From assembly GCF_022539315.1 (NCBI RefSeq), contig NC_066316.1, positions 54,189,994 to 54,253,993 on the forward strand: a DNA stretch of 64,000 bases. The letters are read 5' to 3'. This DNA is from Serinus canaria. Taxonomy: Eukaryota; Chordata; Aves; Passeriformes; Fringillidae. Position numbers and translations under genes: made by a program. The notes below the pieces were generated by a model. The model was not told the DNA's origin. It was given only the letters and a program-made list of their open reading frames with translations, and ran no database searches. The first letter of the stretch is position 1. The number at the start of each line of letters is the position of its first letter. Shown piece after piece: positions 60,401-64,000 of this stretch.

Positions 60401-63140
60401 CCCTTTTTGCTCTAACTCATGTCATATTTTATCCTGAGAGCTTATATGTACACAAATAAAAAATTTTGAAGGGCATGTATGTATGCTTGGGTGTATGGAA
60501 CCCCAGGTATATCTTTAGGTCAAGTCCAGTGATCCCTGAAAGCAGCTAGTTTCATAAGCTCTGTCAGACCCACAGGGATGGATTATTGTACAAATATTTT
60601 AATTAAAACTTGAGCTGAAGAGAGAGAGCAAAGGGAAAGCAATTTCCCTAGTTAAAGGAAACTAATTGGACAGGACAGATGAAAAAGAGAGTTTCTCTTG
60701 GTACACAGTTACTATTCAGGCTCAGGTCTTGGTGGCCCTGAAAGTGAAGCAGAGACCTCAAGAATGTATACTTTTAAGTCTGGCAGGTAACTAGATGGTT
60801 ACAAGCCTTCTGCATATTTATAATTAAACACATCTCAACAGAGTGCAAATAAACATGCTGCTCTCCATTTACATATTTAGAGTCATGCTTTAAAATATCT
60901 TGGCTATTTAAACTTCAAGAACAAATTAAATACTGATTGATTCAAAAACCTGTATAAAGAGAACCAAAGCAAGTGCCTTGATCTTGATATAGCAATTATG
61001 AAAACAGAATTACGCCTTGATATCCAGACAGGCAAGTTTATTTTGGAACCAGAAGTCTCCACAGGACAATAAAGGTAAGAGATCAAGGAAATTAGGAATG
61101 TATATTTAAAACAGCTAGCAAAGTGCAAAAGACTCTGTACTATGAATGCAGCCAGATCAACCATTGAAGTAAAAAGCATTGTATCTAACAGTTATAATGT
61201 TAGAAGTTAATAAAGCTTTTTACAAAGAACTTCATTGTTCCTTTTTTTGTAGCTGCAGAAATTCAGGCAGTAAGAAGAGACACAATTTTTTTCAATAAGC
61301 CAATTTTATAGCCAAAAAAAATGAACGTGAAGCACCTAAATTGCTTGCCAGAGCTTTATGATCCCAGAAATGCACTAACTACTAGTATATAATATATTTC
61401 AGTTTAGAGTTTTGATAGAATTGTTTAGAAGCTGAATTTTAGAAGAGGCAGGTTAAACTATATTCATACTCCATAACACAAACACACACAGTAAGAAGGT
61501 GGAATTCAGGTACTGTTTTTCCCTTTGTATACACGGCTTGTAAGCATGAATCATGCTATCTGATGATGCTATCAGGGCAAGTGATTTAGACTGCTAAGCC
61601 TGCCTACATTTTGATCACTTGATAACAAGTCTCTGAATTTTTAGGCAGAATTGCCTCATTCTAGTAAGTTTGCTTCTTTTCAATCAGCACGATCAAGCAG
61701 AACATTACCAGGACTTGCTGTTCATTTTTCTTCAGGTCTACACCCATGCACAATTTTTAAAAGGGCAACCTGTGGGAAAGTTGCCATTTTCTCTTCTCTA
61801 GTCCCAGATATGATAGGAAATGATCAAGCTTGATCACTTCCTTGCTCATTAACTTAGGACCATATTTATTGAAAGACAAATCCTTTGGATGCAATTCAAA
61901 ATTTAAAAAAGGTGTATTAACTCACTCATTAAATTTCCCTTCCTCCCCACAATAGATATTACTTTCCTTCTCACACTTCCTGACACCTGTAAATGTCTCA
62001 CAGCACCCTCTGAGCACAAATGGAGCACAGCAATCACACCTGCAGCTGCCCTCTGGAGTGGATTCCCCTTCCATGGGGCTGTTTTCACAAGAGGAGCAGC
62101 GGCAGGAGATGGGAAGCTGGGCATGCCAAAAGCCAGAAGGGGTTGGTATTGCCGGGAGCAGAGACTGTGAAGGACCACCCAGGGAAAGGAAGGAAAACCT
62201 TCAACTCCTGGGAATGGTTGCCTTGGGCACCACAGGGCTTTCCCTGCTGCTGCCTCAGCTTCCCCTGCTCTGAACCACACACACTTCTCTGTGTAAAGGC
62301 TCCGGCACTGGGAGTTCACCTCTCCATTATATTGCCCCCTAATGTGCTAGAAATGAACAAAACATTTTTACAATAAACTACCTCATCCTTCAGTAAATAT
62401 CATGGCAGAGCCTAATTCACTGTGTCTCTAAGAAGGAATTGGGCACCAGCTACTTCTCCTGACCCTTAAATTTTGCTTCAGTTTGGTTTTTGACCTCCAA
62501 ACACCCAAAAGCATCTTCTAACTCCCCAGTCTCATGTGAACACACAAATTAGGAAGTCAGACAAAACAATTCCCACTATGATATGAAACACAATGCTTCA
62601 CACAATCCCAAAGACATTGAGCAGCACCTCAGTTCAGTGGGCTGCCTAGGCACAAGCTCCACTTTAGGTGGTGGGTGGACCTTGCAAAGTTGTGGTGGGT
62701 AGACCTTCTAAAGTTAGGTGTTATTTTCTGATCCCCCTAAAACTGCTAACAGAAGCCAGCATGCATGAAATGCTGCTGAGACACAACAGAAAGACTGCTG
62801 CTGCCAAGATGAAGGATCAACGTGGTGGTCTTACCTTTGAGTGTAACCCAGTACTGCTTCCACTTCCGTCGTGTGACCAGCTCCAGCTTCTTCTCCTTCT
62901 GCAGGGTCACCAAGGGTTTGAAGAACAGCCACCCTGCCTTGCGCACCACTCCTTGCTCTTTCTCATACAACAAATCCAGCTGCTCCAAGGAGCTAAGGGA
63001 CTCGCCACTGGAGTCTTCTGTTTCCGACGAGGTCTCCGTATTCTCCAAGTTCATCCTGCTCATCTCCAGCTCCCGCATGAAGTTCTCATAAATGTTCTGC
63101 CTCAAGGCATCACTGCTGACAGCATTGTGGACTCGCTTCT
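33203..63140 (-). CDS. TIAM2: TIAM2 (STEF) Rac-GEF, internal coding segment, 11 exons
   Basis: Gene-level entry. The joined minus-strand exons are 62835-63140, 58791-58963, 57527-57751, 47881-48066, 46803-46949, 43297-43359, 38853-39020, 36037-36141, 35541-35619, 34509-34601 and 33203-33463. They give 602 codons with no stop and matching phases throughout. Domain order is acidic linker, N-terminal PH, coiled-coil extension, Ras-binding domain, PDZ, linker to DH. That order is specific to the TIAM family of Rac guanine-nucleotide exchange factors, which link membrane and Ras/adhesion signals to actin remodelling in neurons and migrating cells. TIAM2 rather than TIAM1 is called because peptides such as [28 protein letters not shown] and [18 protein letters not shown] match my memory of TIAM2. 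The N-terminal exons and the catalytic DH-PH exons are outside the window. One splice donor (exon H) is non-canonical. Confidence 0.95.
33464..34508 (-). other. TIAM2: Intron between exons J and K
   Basis: GT-AG intron of 1045 bp, phase 1. Nothing else seen. Confidence 0.9.
34509..34601 (-). CDS. TIAM2: TIAM2 exon J: PDZ domain, central part
   Basis: The exon is 93 nt, phase 1 at both ends. The acceptor is TTACTTCAG|GCTTTGCTG and the donor is AAGGAAG|GTATTG. It encodes [20 protein letters not shown] followed by [10 protein letters not shown]. This covers the loop and strands beta-2 and beta-3 of the PDZ fold and the start of helix A. The TIAM PDZ domain binds C-termini of syndecans, CADM1 and neurexins (TIAM1/TIAM2 family knowledge). 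Confidence 0.95.
34602..35540 (-). other. TIAM2: Intron between exons I and J
   Basis: GT-AG intron of 939 bp, phase 1, containing two long A runs. Confidence 0.9.
35197..35221. repeat. Poly(A) tract, about 25 nt
   Basis: An uninterrupted A run in the intron between exons J and I. On the TIAM2 sense strand it is poly(T). A shorter A run lies at 34819-34838. Confidence 0.9.
35541..35619 (-). CDS. TIAM2: TIAM2 exon I: end of Ras-binding domain, start of PDZ
   Basis: The exon is 79 nt, 26 codons plus one base (phase 0 in, phase 1 out). The acceptor is TTCTAACAG|GTGTATGAT and the donor is GATTATG|GTAAGC. It encodes [19 protein letters not shown], the last RBD strand and the first PDZ strand, then TENISDYG. 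Together with exon J this forms the carboxylate-binding loop DYGFAV. Confidence 0.94.
35620..36036 (-). other. TIAM2: Intron between exons H and I, apparent GG-AG
   Basis: 417 bp, phase 0. The sense strand begins GGAAGTATAA and ends TTCTAACAG. It is the only intron with both ends in the window whose 5' dinucleotide is not GT. Confidence 0.85.
36037..36141 (-). CDS. TIAM2: TIAM2 exon H: Ras-binding domain, middle; abnormal donor
   Basis: The exon is 105 nt, 35 codons, phase 0 at both ends. The acceptor is TTCTTTAG|ATGAAACAG. The product starts [20 protein letters not shown] and ends [10 protein letters not shown]. The next exon begins at VYDEIEI in phase 0, so the exon must end after CAG (36037). 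The sequence after it is GGAAGT, not GTAAGT: the U1 consensus is otherwise perfect but the obligate T at +2 is G. The coding sequence itself is intact and conserved, so the exon is real. The donor is either a GG site, an allelic change or a base error. Confidence 0.9.
36142..38852 (-). other. TIAM2: Intron between exons G and H
   Basis: GT-AG intron of 2711 bp, phase 0. It contains the candidate CTCF site and otherwise AT-rich sequence, including an (AT)-rich patch at 38694-38755. Confidence 0.9.
37556..37576 (-). promoter_or_regulatory. Candidate CTCF binding site
   Basis: The minus strand reads GGCCACCAGGTGGCGCGG. It matches the CTCF core CCACCAG(G/A)(G/T)GGCGC at nearly all informative positions and sits in a short CpG-containing island (37510-37580) within AT-rich intron. 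CTCF organises chromatin loops; occupancy cannot be seen from sequence. Confidence 0.55.
38853..39020 (-). CDS. TIAM2: TIAM2 exon G: start of Ras-binding domain
   Basis: The exon is 168 nt, 56 codons, phase 0 at both ends. The donor is GCAAG|GTACTT. The acceptor is a tandem NAGNAG (TTTCCAGCAG|CAAG), so the exon may start at 39020 (QQVDDF) or 39017 (QVDDF). The ubiquitin-like RBD begins with [11 protein letters not shown] and continues through [16 protein letters not shown]. In TIAM1 this domain binds activated Ras. The following codons (VLIFHAQ...) belong to the intron. Confidence 0.93.
39402..39423. repeat. (TAAA)n microsatellite
   Basis: Five TAAA units plus a partial one. Confidence 0.9.
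40926..40955. repeat. 11-bp perfect hairpin, 8-nt loop
   Basis: CCTTAATCCTC (40926-40936) and GAGGATTAAGG (40945-40955) are exact reverse complements flanking ATATCATA. Confidence 0.85.
42826..42977 (+). mobile_element. CR1 3'-end fragment
   Basis: GGTCAGATTGGATGGGATTC, AGCCTGATCTAGTTGAAGAT, GGCAGGGGGTTGGACTATAA and CCATCCTATGATTTG follow the CR1 3' UTR on the plus strand. A short internal duplication (ATAAAGGTCT twice, 42925-42949) disrupts it. It sits in the intron between exons G and F. Confidence 0.8.
43297..43359 (-). CDS. TIAM2: TIAM2 exon F: short linker exon
   Basis: This small 63-nt exon is 21 codons, phase 0 at both ends. The acceptor is TTTCAATAG|GTTTTTGAT and the donor is GCTGAG|GTATGA. 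It encodes [12 protein letters not shown] followed by MQNSANSAE, which aligns with the human IFDSSGSHGF segment from memory, with about three fewer residues before the terminal Glu. Being 63 nt and symmetric, it could be skipped without a frameshift. Confidence 0.88.
43360..46802 (-). other. TIAM2: Intron between exons E and F
   Basis: GT-AG intron of 3443 bp, phase 0. No repeat or gene recognised. Confidence 0.9.
46803..46949 (-). CDS. TIAM2: TIAM2 exon E: basic linker after coiled coil
   Basis: The exon is 147 nt, 49 codons, phase 0 at both ends. The acceptor is GTTTCAATAG|ATCTGCTCC and the donor is ACTCAG|GTAGAT. The product begins [20 protein letters not shown] and ends in [18 protein letters not shown]. 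It is rich in Arg, Lys and Ser and lies between the coiled coil and the Ras-binding domain. RKRTLSLSQ resembles a basophilic kinase site, which is inference only. This peptide is one of the clearest TIAM2-versus-TIAM1 markers. Confidence 0.93.
46950..47880 (-). other. TIAM2: Intron between exons D and E
   Basis: GT-AG intron of 931 bp, phase 0. Nothing else seen. Confidence 0.9.
47881..48066 (-). CDS. TIAM2: TIAM2 exon D: coiled-coil extension
   Basis: The exon is 186 nt, 62 codons, phase 0 at both ends. The acceptor is ATCCAAACAG|ATCCAGCAA and the donor is GCACTG|GTAAGT. It encodes [20 protein letters not shown], then [20 protein letters not shown] and [17 protein letters not shown]. This is the second half of the CC-Ex region, among the most conserved parts of the family. 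It follows the largest intron inside the coding segment seen here (9.46 kb). Confidence 0.95.
48816..48880. repeat. Degenerate CACACTCAT / TTTAAA repeat
   Basis: CACACTCATTTAAATATATT, CACACTCATATAAAACATA and CACACTTATTTAAACACATA follow each other as three diverged units of about 22 bp. Confidence 0.7.
49851..49915. repeat. Four-copy cluster of TCCAGAAAGA in both orientations
   Basis: TCCAGAAAGA at 49851-49860 and 49906-49915, and its complement TCTTTCTGGA at 49869-49878 and 49888-49897, form two 10-bp inverted pairs with 8-nt spacers in mirror order. Confidence 0.85.
49954..49974. repeat. Poly(T) tract
   Basis: A T run of about 20 nt in the large intron between exons D and C. A T-rich run with interruptions also lies at 48387-48412. 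Confidence 0.85.
54792..54854. repeat. Three tandem units of about 21 bp
   Basis: TTTGATAGCATATAAACAAC-like units start at 54792, about 54813 and 54834, each (T)TTGATA(G/C)CATATAAA(A)CA, slightly diverged. Confidence 0.85.
57527..57751 (-). CDS. TIAM2: TIAM2 exon C: PH C-terminal helix and start of coiled coil
   Basis: The exon is 225 nt, 75 codons, phase 0 at both ends. The acceptor is TTTCACAG|GCAACAAGT and the donor is [32 protein letters not shown] is the closing PH helix with its conserved Trp. The rest ([34 protein letters not shown]) has the heptad-like spacing of the CC-Ex region. In TIAM1 and TIAM2 the PH-CC-Ex unit is a single scaffold that binds partners such as Par3, CD44 and JIP proteins; that is family knowledge, not seen here. 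Confidence 0.95.
57752..58790 (-). other. TIAM2: Intron between exons B and C
   Basis: GT-AG intron of 1039 bp, phase 0, with the (GT)n run near its 5' end. Confidence 0.9.
58678..58704. repeat. (GT)n microsatellite
   Basis: About 12 GT units, followed by ACATACA. It lies about 90 bp from the donor of exon B. Confidence 0.95.
58791..58963 (-). CDS. TIAM2: TIAM2 exon B: N-terminal PH domain, middle
   Basis: The exon is 173 nt. The acceptor is CTGCAAAAG|GTTGTACTC and the donor is TTTCAG|GTAACA. It completes the Gly codon begun in exon A and ends in phase 0. The product starts [17 protein letters not shown] and includes the PH-core peptide [20 protein letters not shown], then GDVYLFQ, the last strands before the C-terminal helix. 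The frame is uninterrupted and nearly identical to what I recall of mammalian TIAM2, so purifying selection is evident. A (GT)n microsatellite begins about 90 bp downstream of the donor. Confidence 0.95.
59228..59345 (+). mobile_element. CR1 3'-end fragment
   Basis: AAGGTAGGATGGGGTTTGAG, CAATCTGTTGTAGTGACAG and AAAGGTCCCTTCTAACCCAC match the CR1 3' UTR in plus orientation, diverged, ending without the 8-bp terminal repeats. It lies in the intron between exons B and A. Confidence 0.7.
62668..62715. repeat. 24-bp tandem duplication near exon A
   Basis: GTGGTGGGTGGACCTTGCAA plus AGTT (62668-62691) is followed directly by a copy with three changes (62692-62715). It lies about 120 bp inside the intron after exon A. 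Confidence 0.9.
62835..63140 (-). CDS. TIAM2: TIAM2 exon A: acidic linker and start of N-terminal PH domain
   Basis: The exon gives 101 full codons plus split codons at both ends (phase 1 in, phase 1 out). It begins at EKRVHNAV and runs through [18 protein letters not shown] Ser/Glu-rich stretch (about residues 36-50, [12 protein letters not shown]) follows and resembles casein-kinase-2 sites; that reading is inference. The first PH strands come next ([15 protein letters not shown] and [13 protein letters not shown]). The N-terminal PH domain of TIAM proteins binds phosphoinositides and, with the coiled coil, targets the protein to the membrane. The donor is CAAAG|GTAAGA. The acceptor is taken as TGCCCTGTCCCAG| before AGAAGCGAG. 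A second AG (CTCCAG|, giving exon start 63156) is possible but less pyrimidine-rich just upstream. The open frame above the acceptor ends at a TGA near 63235, so the exon cannot extend far. Confidence 0.92.
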
Positions 63141-64000
63141 CTGGGACAGGGCATGGCTGGAGCCAGGAGACCACAGTAAAGTGGAGAGCTGTGATGGTGC
63201 CAGTGTGTCTGTAGTGAAGTTGTCCATTCTGCTGTCAAAGTAGTCACTCCCATCTTTACACTTTGGCTCCTGTGCATAAAAGGAATTTGTCTGCGATCAG
63301 TCACCAGAGCTACGATCAAAAGACACACCTCATTTGTCAATTTCAATTAGCCACTTTCAGTTCCTTCATCTTTTAACCATTACATCACAGCCTTTGCCTC
63401 AGCCACTCACACCACCCCTGTTACCATTCAGTGTTTTCAGCTGAACCCCATTAAACCCTATCCACTAATCCGAGCACTTTGGTAATTCCAGCATGCTTTG
63501 AGTAATCTCAAATTTCACTAGAAACTCCTGTCTGAAAACTGAAGTACTCCAGGAGACAACTACATCCCCCATCTGAAATGCAGGCACCATATTTGGCATC
63601 TGAGTACAAGCAGGAATAGTGTCACAACAGGTTTTTTTATTATTAGAGGGTTTTCGATACTTTGGTGCTATCAAATTGGTGCAAGGTGGCTAGGTTTAGC
63701 TTCAACACAACAAGGCTGATTTTAACCTCTGCTTTTTATTTGTCATACAAATGGTGCTTAACCAACAAAAAAAAAGGTCAAAAGTAAAGAATATTTTAAG
63801 CTTGTTAGAATTGATCAGTTGACTAAAATCTAATCTAAAACAATATGAGATTTAAAAAAAGAAAGACACGCTTGCTGACTGGCTTAAATCCAGTCCCCAG
63901 ACTGCAGAGCTGTGTATTTTCTGAGCTGCTGGGAACACCCTGAGAGTTTGATCATCCCATCAAGCACTGGCAGGCCTTTCTCCTAATTGCACTGTGCAAC
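63141..64000 (-). other. TIAM2: Intron upstream of exon A
   Basis: The preceding coding exon (phase 1 out) was not found in these 860 bp, so the intron extends past the window. Short open frames here do not resemble TIAM2. Confidence 0.75.

Larger units (their letters stand above)
58964..62834 (-). other. TIAM2: Intron between exons A and B
   Basis: GT-AG intron of 3871 bp, phase 1. It holds the CR1 fragment at 59228-59345 and the 62668-62715 duplication. Confidence 0.9.

Noticed and set aside
33203..63140. Assignment to TIAM1 instead of TIAM2
   Set aside because: Linker and PDZ peptides ([38 protein letters not shown]) fit TIAM2, and TIAM1 differs there as I recall it (GLDTTSKKKQGRPSINQ, EILEINNRAAD).
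33203..63140. Processed pseudogene of TIAM2
   Set aside because: Introns are present with correct phases, the frame is open over 602 codons and substitutions are conservative, so this is the functional locus apart from the odd donor of exon H.
62668..63243. 191-residue plus-strand open frame
   Set aside because: It is the antisense shadow of TIAM2 exon A, whose minus-strand frame is the conserved one.

Overview
This is a window of vertebrate nuclear DNA, almost certainly from a bird and probably a songbird or other neoavian. The evidence is AT-rich intronic sequence, several CR1 LINE fragments with the typical avian 3' end (ATTCTATG), a solo LTR of a type I recall as common in neoavian and passerine genomes (TGTATTGGGTTTGTG... 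to ...CCTACCACA in its own orientation), and a large multi-exon vertebrate gene. No operon, rRNA, tRNA, CRISPR array or bacterial-type gene was seen.

The window holds the middle of one gene on the minus strand: TIAM2 (STEF, a Rac guanine-nucleotide exchange factor). Eleven consecutive coding exons can be placed to the base from splice sites and reading phase. In transcript order they run from 63140 down to 33203 and total 1806 nt (602 codons) in one unbroken frame. They encode the acidic linker, the N-terminal PH domain (exons A-C), the coiled-coil extension (C-D), a basic linker (E-F), the Ras-binding domain (G-I) and the PDZ domain with its linker to the catalytic DH domain (I-K). The N-terminal exons lie to the right of position 64000. 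The DH-PH exons lie to the left of position 1. The last 33.2 kb (1-33202) is therefore intron.

Region by region: 1-33202 is a giant intron with a candidate TATA-containing alternative first exon (about 2344-2690, minus strand), CR1 pieces at 14229-14337 and 29998-31256, a solo LTR at 17926-18964, and two striking hairpins at 15934-15984 and 16261-16333. 33203-48066 carries exons K to D with short to medium introns, including a strong CTCF-like motif at 37556-37576. 48067-57526 is a 9.5 kb intron without recognised features other than simple repeats. 57527-63140 carries exons C, B and A. 63141-64000 is upstream intron.

Most unusual points: exon H ends at CAG|GGAAGT, the consensus donor with G in place of the obligate T at +2, while every other intron whose two ends lie in the window is GT-AG. 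Two near-perfect inverted repeats sit about 280 bp apart. A TATA/MEF2 box with a downstream donor lies upstream of where the DH exons must begin, which is suggestive of the promoter of a short, DH-PH-only isoform. I did not find a new multi-gene system; this is largely ordinary intron around a conserved host gene.
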